This document shows, in pieces, positions 17,136 through 26,286 of a stretch of 64,000 bases of DNA. Position numbers and translations under genes: made by a program. Source of the DNA: Algoriphagus sp. A40. Lineage in GTDB: Bacteria > Bacteroidota > Bacteroidia > Cytophagales > Cyclobacteriaceae. Each line of letters starts with the position of its first letter. The first letter of the stretch is position 1. Where the stretch lies: NCBI RefSeq assembly GCF_002002735.1, contig NZ_MUNY01000072.1, positions 370,537-434,536 of the forward strand, in the 5' to 3' direction. The notes under the pieces are model-generated. The model searched no databases. It had not been told where the DNA came from and saw only the letters and a program-made list of their open reading frames with translations.

Positions 17136-17468
17136 TCAGTTGAATTCGTCCTTTTGTTTGTTTTGGAGTTTGATTTCCTCCAATTCTTTTTTGAGATCCT
17201 CCATGGCCTCCTCGAGAGATTCTTGTCCTGAATTAATCGACTCTTGGATTTCGGCTTTGCTCAAGCCTTCTTTTTCCAATTCCTTCATCAACTTTTTAAA
17301 TTCCCGTTCGGCTTTTTTGGAGTTGATTTTTTCCCCGTTGATGACGAGTTCATCATCGGTGGTGATCTCGATTTTTATCCCATTGGCCTTTTTGGTAGTC
17401 TCTATGGTGCAGGAATCCAAAAAGAAAATGGCCATCAAACTTATGCAGGGGATCAGATATTTTTTCAT
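17136..17468 (-). CDS. Small lipoprotein with helical charged body
   Basis: A 110-aa protein with a lipoprotein signal: MKKYLIPCISLMAIFFLDSC, lipobox LDSC with Cys20 as the lipidated residue. The mature part begins with a short strand-rich region (IKIEITTDDELVINGEKI) and continues as a Lys/Glu-rich amphipathic helix that probably forms a coiled coil. No family recognised. It follows the subtilase gene by 42 bases on the same strand, so co-transcription is plausible, and is followed by a terminator. Confidence 0.6.
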   Translation of the reverse strand: MKKYLIPCISLMAIFFLDSCTIETTKKANGIKIEITTDDELVINGEKINSKKAEREFKKLMKELEKEGLSKAEIQESINSGQESLEEAMEDLKKELEEIKLQNKQKDEFN

Positions 17469-17510
17469 AGGAATACTTTCAAGGGAAAATTGAAAAGGAT
17501 TTTCAGCATT

Positions 17511-19145
17511 TTAAAGAGTTGCTTCTCCTCTGGAAACTTGGTCAGCCAAAATGATGGCATTGTAGAGGTTGGCCATTTTGCCTGTTTTTGAAATTTCCGA
17601 CAGGGATTTTTCGACTCCTTCAGGCCCTCCGACCAAAACCTTCACCTGAGATCCGATTCCGGATTGCATGATGATCTGCTTGACCTGAACTGCTGATAGC
17701 TGGGGGTAATAAGATCTGATCAAGGCTGCCAGTCCGGCTACTGCTGGTGCTGCCATGGAGGTTCCTCCCTGATATTGGTAGTCATTGTTTGGCATGGTGG
17801 AAAATATCTCATCCCCCGGAGCAAATATGTCCACGTTTTCTTTTCCATAATTTGAAAATGAAGCAATCATGTCCGGGCCAAAGCTGGAAGTGAGCGCCCC
17901 CACAGTTATCACATTTTCTACGAATTCCGGGGAATTTTGAAGCTTGTGGTCATTGGGGAAATTTTTGTTCTCAGGATTATCCAAATCAGCCCCGTCATTT
18001 CCGGCAGCTTGAACAAACAGAACATCTTTGGAAGCAGCGTATTCCAGCGCTTCATAAACCCATTCTGCATTTGGAGAAAATCCCTTTCCAAAGCTGGCAT
18101 TAATCACTTTTGCACCATTGTCCACTGCGTATCGTATGGCCAATGCCACGTCTTTATCATATTCATCCCCATCCGGTACCGTCCTTACGCTCATGATGGA
18201 GACATTTTTTGCAACCCCATCGACTCCTTTTTTATTCCCTCTGGTCGCTGCTATTATTCCTGAGACGTGTGTTCCGTGGCTTTCTTCAATGTTTCTAATG
18301 TTGGGATTTCCGTTTCCATACTTTTGGTCATTGAAGTCATAGGGATTGTCTCCCACCGGTTTTCTCCCGTCAAAGTTGACGTTCAGATGATAATCCAATT
18401 GGCCTTTGTAGTAGGTAATGCCGTCATTCAAATCTGCCAGTGCTGTTGGAATATCCTGACCCATTCCCATCACCTGCATCAAGACTCCGACAAGTTGTTC
18501 TTCCTGAGGGGATTTTGGTTGATATTTCTCAAGGTCAGCCAGGGAATAATATTCCTTGCCTAGTTGTTTTTGGATGTTTTGGTGGGCCATGCTCACAAAC
18601 TGTTCGATTTGCTCCAGTTGGGGAAGGCCATCCTTTGCCTCCGGAAGTTTGGAATTCAATTCTGCTTTGGCGGCATTCTGGTAAGCTTCATCTCCGATTT
18701 TCAGGCGAATGATTCTGGCCAATTCCATTTGTTCGTGGTAGGATTCCCCAAGGAAATTATAGCCATGGATATCATCAATATAGCCGTTTCCGTCGTTGTC
18801 AATGCCATCTCCAGGTTTTTCTCCGGGATTTACCCAGAGAACATCCTTGATATCTTCATGATTTAGGTCGATTCCGGAGTCTATCACACCGACAATGACA
18901 GGTTGGCCTTTTCGCTTTTTCAATAGCTCATCATAGGCCCGATCCACACTCATTCCTGGAACTGTATCCTGGACTAAATCCAGATGACCCCAACGTTTGG
19001 CTTCAGATTCAGACAGATCTGAGACTCTAGGGGAAATATTCGTGTAAGAAATCGGAGGAGCGGTAATAACAGCTGAGGTGCTGCAACCCATCACCAGAAG
19101 CCCGATGCTCAGGCCCGCCAGTGATTTAGAAAGGGGTTTAATCAT
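17511..19145 (-). CDS. Lipoprotein S8 (subtilisin-like) serine peptidase
   Basis: A 544-aa subtilase anchored as a lipoprotein (signal ending LLVMGC, Cys21). The catalytic triad is readable: Asp89 in VGVIDSGIDLNHEDI, His290 in ESHGTHVSGIIAATRGN and Ser463 in GGTSMAAPAVAGLAAL; Asn383 in AAGNDG fits the oxyanion hole. Asp and His are separated by about 200 residues, against about 30 in subtilisin, so a large helical insertion of about 170 residues lies between them. The gene starts 63 bases after the end of the eCIS cargo gene on the same strand with no obvious terminator between, so read-through from the eCIS operon is possible. Confidence 0.92.
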   Translation of the reverse strand: MIKPLSKSLAGLSIGLLVMGCSTSAVITAPPISYTNISPRVSDLSESEAKRWGHLDLVQDTVPGMSVDRAYDELLKKRKGQPVIVGVIDSGIDLNHEDIKDVLWVNPGEKPGDGIDNDGNGYIDDIHGYNFLGESYHEQMELARIIRLKIGDEAYQNAAKAELNSKLPEAKDGLPQLEQIEQFVSMAHQNIQKQLGKEYYSLADLEKYQPKSPQEEQLVGVLMQVMGMGQDIPTALADLNDGITYYKGQLDYHLNVNFDGRKPVGDNPYDFNDQKYGNGNPNIRNIEESHGTHVSGIIAATRGNKKGVDGVAKNVSIMSVRTVPDGDEYDKDVALAIRYAVDNGAKVINASFGKGFSPNAEWVYEALEYAASKDVLFVQAAGNDGADLDNPENKNFPNDHKLQNSPEFVENVITVGALTSSFGPDMIASFSNYGKENVDIFAPGDEIFSTMPNNDYQYQGGTSMAAPAVAGLAALIRSYYPQLSAVQVKQIIMQSGIGSQVKVLVGGPEGVEKSLSEISKTGKMANLYNAIILADQVSRGEATL

Positions 19146-19208
19146 CCCTAAAGGTAAGAACCTGAATTGATAAGCTGGAAATTTGGAGTGTTAAAAAGGG
19201 TGAACAGG

Positions 19209-22200
19209 TTAACTTCTAATGCGAACCATCGGCTCTGCCCTTAGTAATTCTACAGTCACGTTGCCAATCCCAGGGGCAGCTTCCAATTCAGAATAGCTGT
19301 TTATTCGTTTGGTAGGTTTGTTTTCTCTGTAATTAACAATAGCCTGAGCCCTTGTTGGACCGACGCCTTTGATCCTCTGAATTGCTTTTACATCTGCAGT
19401 ATTCAGGTTAACCATGAAGTTTAATTTACCAGTGCCAAAGCCAGGAATTGAGGTTTTTGCATGGGGAATGGAGGCAGGGATGTTCCAGTTGCTCGGTTGG
19501 GTAGCAGTAGGTTCCCATTTGTTGTTTTTGTACTCTAATTCAGCGAGAGAGAATTTTAGGTTTTCAGCCACGTAGGCATCAGGATCAGAGTAAATACCAG
19601 CATCCAGGTTTTTCCCATATTCGACTTCCACCTCATATTTGACCACTTTTCCTTCATCCAAAATATGTTGTTTGGCAAACTTTTCGAATTTGGAGTTCAT
19701 ATCAGAGTTGGTCTGCTTGGCGATTGGAGTCAGATTCCAGGGCACATTTCCTGGACCATGAAGTTTGTGATTTAGTAAGTGACCTTCTACAATGTAGTCT
19801 GGGTAGTTAAGTTTCAGAAGAGCTCCAAGTCCTGTGGTATAGGTTGGTTGACTGCCCGCCAATCCTCCCGGATCAAGACTTAATGGAGAGACCAAGAGAT
19901 GTTTTCCCATTTCCATCCCTGCGCCGGTGACTTTGTCTTGTTTGACAACTGTTGTTTTTGGAATCGGCGGTCCTCCGATGGCATTCAGAATTGCTACAAT
20001 TTTCTCAAATTCCTGCATGATGATTTGGCCTTTCTCTACTCCTTGACCCTCTCGGTTTGCATCTATTTTTGTGGAAGAAGTTTGAAGTTCCGCGACCTTG
20101 TCGTCAGGGATTGTTTTCCCATTCCAGGATTTGGCTGTGATGATCTGATTTATTGTTTTAGGATCACCACTAGCGATAATCAGCTTAGCCTGAGGACTTG
20201 CATTTTCAAAATATGCTTCATGTTTTTCTCCGTTTGGTAAGGTAAATGGCTTTCTGAATCCCAGCCATCCCAATACTTTATTCACGGCGCTTTTGCCAGC
20301 ATTCAATATGGCGCCACCAACAGACAGTGCTTTATCGATCAACCAGTCTATTGCTCCATTGACTTTTTCACGCAGCCCGGCGATCATCTCTGCTATCCGG
20401 GTTCCCAAGCCTCTCAATCCAACCTGATTAGCCAAAAATCCAATCGCCACCGGAACCGCTCTTGCCAAAGCAGCTTCCAGGAAATTTGCCGCATCAGCAA
20501 TGTTCCCTCTTGCGATATTTGCAACTCCTGCTACGAAGGAATTGACAATTTCCAGCATTTCGCGGAGCTTTTCTATAAAGGTTTGAACAGCCTTGTAGAA
20601 TGCAATGAAGCTGTTCACCACTGCCATGATCCCCGTCGGATCCAGCATGGAAAGTAGTTTTACAGTCACCTGCTCCACGATTCGGGTCATGATCCAGTTT
20701 TGGATTTGCCCAAGTACCATCGTCCAAAGATTGCTCAACTGCTCCTGCACATATTCCCAAATCGCGACCGGTCCTCTCTCCCAGACATCTTTAATAAAAG
20801 TCCAGATGCCCGAAAGCGTTTCGATCGCCCCTTTGATTTGAGCTACGCGCTCAGGGCCGATCTTCAGCGCAAGTCGTTCCCATACATTCTCGATGGTCAG
20901 TCCCAGCACATCCAGAACAAATCCCAAAATCGACTTGAAACTCAAATCGGCAGGGGGATTGATCCCGGCTGTCGCCAATTCTCCAAAGAGCCAGTCTCTC
21001 AAACCTCCCAAAAGATGAGTGACGATATTGTCAAAAAACTGAACAAAACCCTGTTTTACGGCCGCCAGGAGATTTCGGAGGAAGCCGATCGGATCCCGCT
21101 TAATTTCTTCAAAGGCTGACCTGGCATTGGCAATGATCTGGTTGACTGTGTCGATAGGGAAGTTCATCACGACGAGCAGCACTTCGATCAAAATCTGAAC
21201 GATGGTGACCACGAAGGCAAACAAACGCTGAATCGGTTCGGCCAGAGTCTGCACGATTCGGACAAACGCATCTATTGGATGGAAGACATCAGCGATGGTA
21301 AAGCTATTCCAAAGGTCCAGGAACAATCCGGTGACATACGCCCAGGAAAAATTCAAGGTTGCAACGGCGGCATCGATTCGGGAGACAGTCTGCTCAATGG
21401 CACCGGTTTCCTTCATCTGCTGGAATTGCTCCTCGCCTCCAGGCATCAGACCCATAAATCCACGAATGACGTTTTCGGTAGTTCTCGGGACTTCTTCTCC
21501 TGTAAATGGATCTTTTCCAAGGATCACGGTCACCAAATGGAACCCTTGCTGCTCTCGTGCATAGGCCGAAAGCTGGGCCAAAAGCGCCTCTTTGATAAAC
21601 GTCAGGACTTGGATAGCAACATTTGCAGCAAAGGTGAAAACCCGGGTAGTGAACGGTGTAAAAATGGCAATCGTGCGGTTGAAGGCCGCAACCGGATCCC
21701 TTAGGTCTTCCAGTGAAAAAGCATTCCAAGCCTCTTCAAACAAGCCTCTGACTTCTGTAAAACTGAAATTAAGCGCAGCAAGTTCTGCATCAATCCAATC
21801 GGCAGTTTTCTGGATTGTTCCCTCTGCCTGCATTCGTTCGAGTTCCTGTTCTTTCCCTATCAAAAGGAGGAAAGCCTCGATCTTTTCAGCAGTCGTCGAG
21901 GCAACCTCTTCGCCAGTCAGGGGGTCATACCCGAGCAGTTTGGTCAAAAGAGGATAACCCGGGAATGCATCCGCCAAAAGCTTTAACCCTGCCATTAAAG
22001 CCTCCTTGATCAGGGTAAAAATCTGGTCCTTAACTCTCCCTGCAAAGGTGACCACATCCCGGTAGAGCTGTCCAAAGGTTCTGTCAAGCACTTCTATATT
22101 AGCATCCCAGCCCGAAAGTAGACTCACCTCATCCCAGGCCTGTTGCAAGGTATTTTCAATCCTTTGAGTATTTAGGTTGAGTGATTCCATTTCAGTCTCG

Positions 22201-23189
22201 ACCCAAGTAAAGGCAGCCTCCACGATGCCCAATTCGACCAGTTTATTGAAAAGCATCGTTCCAAAAACTGGTATCAGACCCAGCAAGCCGCCAAGCAAAT
22301 TTGTCCCGTTTCGCTCCACTGCTTCACCCAAAAGCGGATTGTATCCGACGATGACACAAAGGAGCGAATACCCCGGTATGTAGCTCGCGAACTCAGCCAA
22401 TCCTTCTCGAACTGCCCAGGGTAGCCGCTGAACTTGAGGTTGGGTGTGGGAGATCTGAGTATCAGGGGATCTTCTCACCGCAGCACCCTGCTGGACTGTG
22501 TGGGTTAATTCATGTGCCAGAAGGTGCTTTCCTTCAGAGGATTCAGGTTGATATTTTCCTTCGTTGAAATAGATGTCACTGCCATGGGTGAAGGCCTGGG
22601 CACCAAGTGCGGAACTCATGGAAGCAGCCTGCGGCCCGGTGTGAACTTTTACTCCGGAAAAATCCGCACCGATTTTACTTCCCATATCCTGCTGAACTGG
22701 GGGAGGAAGGGCGGCACCAGATCCTGAACTTTGTTGGATTTGAGTGGAAAGTTGGGGTGAGACAGTCGCTTCACCACCGCCTAAAAGTTGAACGGACTCT
22801 TCATCTACACTGCTCAGCTTGACTTCCTCTTCCTCAGAAAGCCTGACAAATGAACTTTGATCAGAGAAAAGCTGAACTTCCTCCTCCTCAGTGCTCATTT
22901 GGATTTCTTCCTCTTCACTCAGACGGATCATAGAAATCCCCGCTGAAAGTGGACTCATCTGAACCTCCTCTTCCTCAACGGACTGCATTTGTAATCCCCC
23001 GGGACTGGCTGACATGAGAGGAGAGGCGGGAGTCGAAGGCATCATCATCACCTGGTCAGCGACGGACTCGGCTTCCTGCTCGTATTTGTCGTTGGGCTTG
23101 CCAACTTTGAGTGCTGGCTGAATCACAGCTTTCCCCGGCCCGGCAGGCCGGGTTTTGGGAAATGCGATCTTTTCAGCTAATGCACCCAT
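19209..23189 (-). CDS. eCIS-associated DUF4157 protein, candidate effector (1326 aa)
   Basis: The last gene of the eCIS operon and the best candidate for its cargo. Regions in order: an N-terminal region with acidic repeats of the type EEEEVQM/EEEEVQL (about 70-135); DUF4157 (about 165-240) with HExxH-type His226-Glu-Leu-Thr-His230; three tandem repeats of about 140 residues starting near 270, 410 and 548, each opening with a G-[YK]-[ND]-P-[LF] stretch and containing a WxxAELAxLN-like helix; a long amphipathic helical region (650-1000); a segment near 1130-1165 reading GHLLNHKLHGPGNVPWNLTP, which resembles the His/Asn pattern of polymorphic-toxin nucleases; and a C-terminal ComEA-like helix-hairpin-helix pair (about 1255-1320). 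DUF4157 proteins recur beside eCIS loci. Nuclease activity is inferred. No immunity gene is evident. Confidence 0.8.
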   Translation of the reverse strand: MGALAEKIAFPKTRPAGPGKAVIQPALKVGKPNDKYEQEAESVADQVMMMPSTPASPLMSASPGGLQMQSVEEEEVQMSPLSAGISMIRLSEEEEIQMSTEEEEVQLFSDQSSFVRLSEEEEVKLSSVDEESVQLLGGGEATVSPQLSTQIQQSSGSGAALPPPVQQDMGSKIGADFSGVKVHTGPQAASMSSALGAQAFTHGSDIYFNEGKYQPESSEGKHLLAHELTHTVQQGAAVRRSPDTQISHTQPQVQRLPWAVREGLAEFASYIPGYSLLCVIVGYNPLLGEAVERNGTNLLGGLLGLIPVFGTMLFNKLVELGIVEAAFTWVETEMESLNLNTQRIENTLQQAWDEVSLLSGWDANIEVLDRTFGQLYRDVVTFAGRVKDQIFTLIKEALMAGLKLLADAFPGYPLLTKLLGYDPLTGEEVASTTAEKIEAFLLLIGKEQELERMQAEGTIQKTADWIDAELAALNFSFTEVRGLFEEAWNAFSLEDLRDPVAAFNRTIAIFTPFTTRVFTFAANVAIQVLTFIKEALLAQLSAYAREQQGFHLVTVILGKDPFTGEEVPRTTENVIRGFMGLMPGGEEQFQQMKETGAIEQTVSRIDAAVATLNFSWAYVTGLFLDLWNSFTIADVFHPIDAFVRIVQTLAEPIQRLFAFVVTIVQILIEVLLVVMNFPIDTVNQIIANARSAFEEIKRDPIGFLRNLLAAVKQGFVQFFDNIVTHLLGGLRDWLFGELATAGINPPADLSFKSILGFVLDVLGLTIENVWERLALKIGPERVAQIKGAIETLSGIWTFIKDVWERGPVAIWEYVQEQLSNLWTMVLGQIQNWIMTRIVEQVTVKLLSMLDPTGIMAVVNSFIAFYKAVQTFIEKLREMLEIVNSFVAGVANIARGNIADAANFLEAALARAVPVAIGFLANQVGLRGLGTRIAEMIAGLREKVNGAIDWLIDKALSVGGAILNAGKSAVNKVLGWLGFRKPFTLPNGEKHEAYFENASPQAKLIIASGDPKTINQIITAKSWNGKTIPDDKVAELQTSSTKIDANREGQGVEKGQIIMQEFEKIVAILNAIGGPPIPKTTVVKQDKVTGAGMEMGKHLLVSPLSLDPGGLAGSQPTYTTGLGALLKLNYPDYIVEGHLLNHKLHGPGNVPWNLTPIAKQTNSDMNSKFEKFAKQHILDEGKVVKYEVEVEYGKNLDAGIYSDPDAYVAENLKFSLAELEYKNNKWEPTATQPSNWNIPASIPHAKTSIPGFGTGKLNFMVNLNTADVKAIQRIKGVGPTRAQAIVNYRENKPTKRINSYSELEAAPGIGNVTVELLRAEPMVRIRS

Positions 23190-23198
23190 TTTTTTGTT

Positions 23199-23384
23199 TT
23201 AGGATTTGATCGGATTCATCACTTCTCCGGGTTCCAAGGCTTTCATTCCATTTCGTTCTTGCTCCACAGGACTCATTTTTTCGGCCTTTTCAGGTTTTTT
23301 GGAGTTCTTTTCCTTGTCTACTACCACGATTACAGGTTCTTTTTCCTCATCTTGGTCTGGCTTTCTTCTGACTTTCTTTCGCAT
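23199..23384 (-). CDS. Small charged eCIS operon protein (61 aa)
   Basis: A 61-aa protein that is almost entirely Lys, Arg, Glu and Pro apart from a short EPVIVVVDKE strand, probably disordered. It lies between the AAA ATPase gene (11 bases) and the DUF4157 gene (9 bases), so it is translated from the same message. No family recognised. Its position suggests an adaptor or chaperone-like peptide for the cargo, but this is inference from location only. Confidence 0.55.
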   Translation of the reverse strand: MRKKVRRKPDQDEEKEPVIVVVDKEKNSKKPEKAEKMSPVEQERNGMKALEPGEVMNPIKS

Positions 23385-23395
23385 AGTCCAAGGGA

Positions 23396-24745
23396 TTAAA
23401 TTGTTCGACCCACTTTTTGAAATTCTCTTCTGATTCCTTCCCGGATGTCTTCCAACCGGATGATTTTATCCTCGTTTTCCAATGCCATCAGCAAGCTGTG
23501 CTGGATCACATTGATGATTCCCCCTCCGCTCAGTTCGTGGGAAGCGGCTATCGAGGCCAAATCCACCTTGGACTCCAATTTTGCCTGTTCGGGAAAGCCT
23601 TTTTTCCATAGAAGCAATCGCTCGTCCGCTTGAGGCACGGGGAAAAATATACTTGCCTGAAACCGCCGCATGAAGGCTTCATCCAAATTGTTCTTGAGGT
23701 TAGTAGCCAAAATCACCAAACCATCATAGTCCTCAATCCGCTGCAGAAGGTAGGATACTTCCTGGTTGGCGTATCGATCATGGGCATCGTTGACAGTTGT
23801 TCGCTTTCCAAAAAGTGCATCAGCTTCGTCGAAAAAAAGAATCCAGCCCTGCTTTTCGGCCCGGTCAAATACCTTGGATAGGTTTTTTTCGGTCTCGCCG
23901 ATATACTTGGAAACCAGCCTGGAAAGGTCAATCCGATAGACATCCAAGTCCATTTTTTTCCCAAGAAGGGCCGCAGTCAGAGTTTTTCCGGTGCCTGGAG
24001 GACCAAAAAACAAGGCTTTGTAGCCGGGCTTCAAGATCCTTGACATTTCCCATTCTTTCATCAAAAAATCTCTGTGTTTCAGCCATACTTCCAATTCCCG
24101 GAGCTGAATCCAGGTTTCCTCCGGCAGGACCAAATCTTCCCAATCCAAAGGTGTTTGAAGGCGCTGGGCTGGAAATTCCGAACTGAAAGCAGGTTTTTGG
24201 ACTTTTCCGGTGGTGATCTGGTCCAGAATTTCTCTGGAAATGATCAATGCTCCGTTGAGAAAGGATTCTTCGGCTTCGACTTCACTCAGTCGGAGAATAT
24301 TTTCTTTAAAAAGGATTCCATGGGCATCAAGTAGATTTTGGTACTGGAACCGCTTCTTGAGCTCATTTCCGGCAAGAATAAAAAGCACCGTTTCGCCCGT
24401 TGGGATAAAGCCGTTGTGGGATTTTCCCTTTCTCCCTCCAAACTCGGTGTAGATCTGTTGGGTCAGCTGATTGCGGCTCATAAACATGTCCAACAGCTGT
24501 GGGCGGATATGAGGAACTGCTGCTAAGATCAACAAAAAGCGCTCTTCCGGACCCAAATGAAGTTTTCGGACTAAGTCTGCATAGGTGGAATCGAAGCCAC
24601 TCAGGTCTGGAGCGGGAATTTGCAAGAGCTCAGCAGGCCCAGATCCCGGATTGGCATTGAGAGCGGATCTGGCTTTGAGGATTTGCTGCAGCCAATCAAG
24701 CTCAAGCTGAATCGTTTGGGCGTTATCGTGAGCTTTGCTTACCAT
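23396..24745 (-). CDS. eCIS AAA+ ATPase (Afp15/Pvc15-like)
   Basis: A 449-aa protein with a poorly conserved N-terminal region and a C-terminal AAA+ domain. Walker A is GPPGTGKT (248-255), Walker B FFDEAD (Asp306, Glu307), and MRRF (359-362) provides the arginine finger region. AAA+ ATPases of this architecture are a constant member of eCIS loci (Afp15, Pvc15) and are needed for assembly or cargo loading in the characterised systems. The start overlaps the end of the tape-measure gene by seven bases. The position just before the 61-aa gene and the cargo gene fits a loading role. Confidence 0.88.
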   Translation of the reverse strand: MVSKAHDNAQTIQLELDWLQQILKARSALNANPGSGPAELLQIPAPDLSGFDSTYADLVRKLHLGPEERFLLILAAVPHIRPQLLDMFMSRNQLTQQIYTEFGGRKGKSHNGFIPTGETVLFILAGNELKKRFQYQNLLDAHGILFKENILRLSEVEAEESFLNGALIISREILDQITTGKVQKPAFSSEFPAQRLQTPLDWEDLVLPEETWIQLRELEVWLKHRDFLMKEWEMSRILKPGYKALFFGPPGTGKTLTAALLGKKMDLDVYRIDLSRLVSKYIGETEKNLSKVFDRAEKQGWILFFDEADALFGKRTTVNDAHDRYANQEVSYLLQRIEDYDGLVILATNLKNNLDEAFMRRFQASIFFPVPQADERLLLWKKGFPEQAKLESKVDLASIAASHELSGGGIINVIQHSLLMALENEDKIIRLEDIREGIRREFQKVGRTI

Positions 24746-26286
24746 TCTGTAAATAGGGTTTCGTTCATCCAGGGGAGTTTGATGATGCTTATTGTCCAGG
24801 GCAATCTGTTGAGGAGGATGTCAATTGAAATCCTTGGAATATGAAGTTGGTAGCCCTTGTCTGCGCGTCTTAGACTTCCTTCTCTCGGGAAAAAGCCCTT
24901 GGCCATGGAAAGTCCAGAGGTGCTTTTCAAGGCAGTCCAATGGCTGACCATAGAGTCCAGCAGGTTTTTGATTTCTTCTTTTTCGGTTTCTGTAGGAGAA
25001 AAACTGACTGCTATAGGCTCGGAAGGCTCCATTCCACAGAGAATTTTATTCAGCAATAAATCGGATTCTTCATATTCAAATGAGTCGTTCACAAGTGCCT
25101 GCAGTAAAAGCACCGCCCTGTTTTGGGATTCTGGAGATACAAATTGTTTTTTTTCGACCAATCCCAATCCTTTGAAAAAAAAGGGTAAAAAAGGGGCGGT
25201 CAAAACCAATCCGGAGTTTGAGATGAGAATAGTTTCATCCAAGGTCAATTTTTCTGACGGCAAAGTTTGGGTTGCTTTTTTAATCGAATCAGAGGTTGAA
25301 GATTTTGATTCGACTGAGTTGGCGTTCACCAAATCCAGGAATTTGACTTTTGCCAGTTGTTGAGATTTTGCCTGAGTTTCAGAATTCGGGCTTGCCTTTT
25401 TGAAACTTGGAGTTTGGGTCCATTTTGCCCAGACATTTTCCAAAACTTGTTTTGCCGAAATGGTTCTAAAAGAGGCCGGAATAAGTTCAGCCAATAAGGC
25501 CGAATAAGCTTCAGGAGCAATTTTGGATGTAGTGGATTTATTAAGATGGACCTTGAACCATTTCGAAATCGGGTGAGAAAGTTTCGATTCTGAAAATAGA
25601 AAAGCTTCCAAAATGTGTCCCTCTAACTTTTGGTCGAGTTCAATTTTCAGATAAGTCTCCGGAGAAAGTGACGAAAGCAAACTTTCACTTAAGGCTAAAC
25701 TTTCCTTCAGTTTTTCCGGAAAAGCGAAGGAAATCAGTTTCAGGATTTCATCCCATTTTAGATGTTGCTCTAGCCTAAAAAGCATGACCGGAGTAATGGA
25801 TTCTGATTGTAGCCATGCCAAAAGCTCCCGACTTTTTTCCTCCAAAAGCTTTTGAATCAAGCTTCTGATTCCTTCTTTTTTGGAATGGGAGGCCCACCAG
25901 GGTTTGCGTCCATTTCGAAGTAGATAATCCAGTATTTCCAAGGACTTTCTTTCATCCTGTGGAAAAAGGAATTCTGATTTTTCTTGCGTTGGACGTGAGA
26001 TTTGGTTTCCCCGAATCTGTTTTAAAAGCTGGGTTTTCAGTGCTTCTTTCAATTTTTGGCGAAATAAATCAGGAGATAAATTTTCCCGGATTTTCCCCAA
26101 ATCAATCTCTACCCGATCCAGCCGAATCCACTTGCCATCGGTGTCCAATTCATCCAAAACCTCCAACATGACTGGCACCCATACTTGCTGGAATCGGTCG
26201 TTCCATAGATTCATAGCCGCTTTTGCCCTCCCTTCGTCGTAGTAGCGCAGGTCCAAAATTTGCCTATGAATCAGATGAGTTCCCAT
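24739..26286 (-). CDS. eCIS tape measure protein (Afp14-like)
   Basis: A 515-aa protein whose N-terminus reads HLIHRQILDLRYYDEGRA and then WVPVMLEVLDEL and IRLDRVEIDLGKI. This is the signature of the contractile injection system tape-measure family, which sets the length of the tube. The rest is helical, with repeated short blocks around FF-LEQHL/LLxxLSPE. In eCIS loci this gene is next to the AAA ATPase, as here. The stop-start overlap with the 1121-aa gene is one base. The family is divergent, so the call rests on the N-terminal motif and the position. Confidence 0.85.
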   Translation of the reverse strand: MGTHLIHRQILDLRYYDEGRAKAAMNLWNDRFQQVWVPVMLEVLDELDTDGKWIRLDRVEIDLGKIRENLSPDLFRQKLKEALKTQLLKQIRGNQISRPTQEKSEFLFPQDERKSLEILDYLLRNGRKPWWASHSKKEGIRSLIQKLLEEKSRELLAWLQSESITPVMLFRLEQHLKWDEILKLISFAFPEKLKESLALSESLLSSLSPETYLKIELDQKLEGHILEAFLFSESKLSHPISKWFKVHLNKSTTSKIAPEAYSALLAELIPASFRTISAKQVLENVWAKWTQTPSFKKASPNSETQAKSQQLAKVKFLDLVNANSVESKSSTSDSIKKATQTLPSEKLTLDETILISNSGLVLTAPFLPFFFKGLGLVEKKQFVSPESQNRAVLLLQALVNDSFEYEESDLLLNKILCGMEPSEPIAVSFSPTETEKEEIKNLLDSMVSHWTALKSTSGLSMAKGFFPREGSLRRADKGYQLHIPRISIDILLNRLPWTISIIKLPWMNETLFTEW

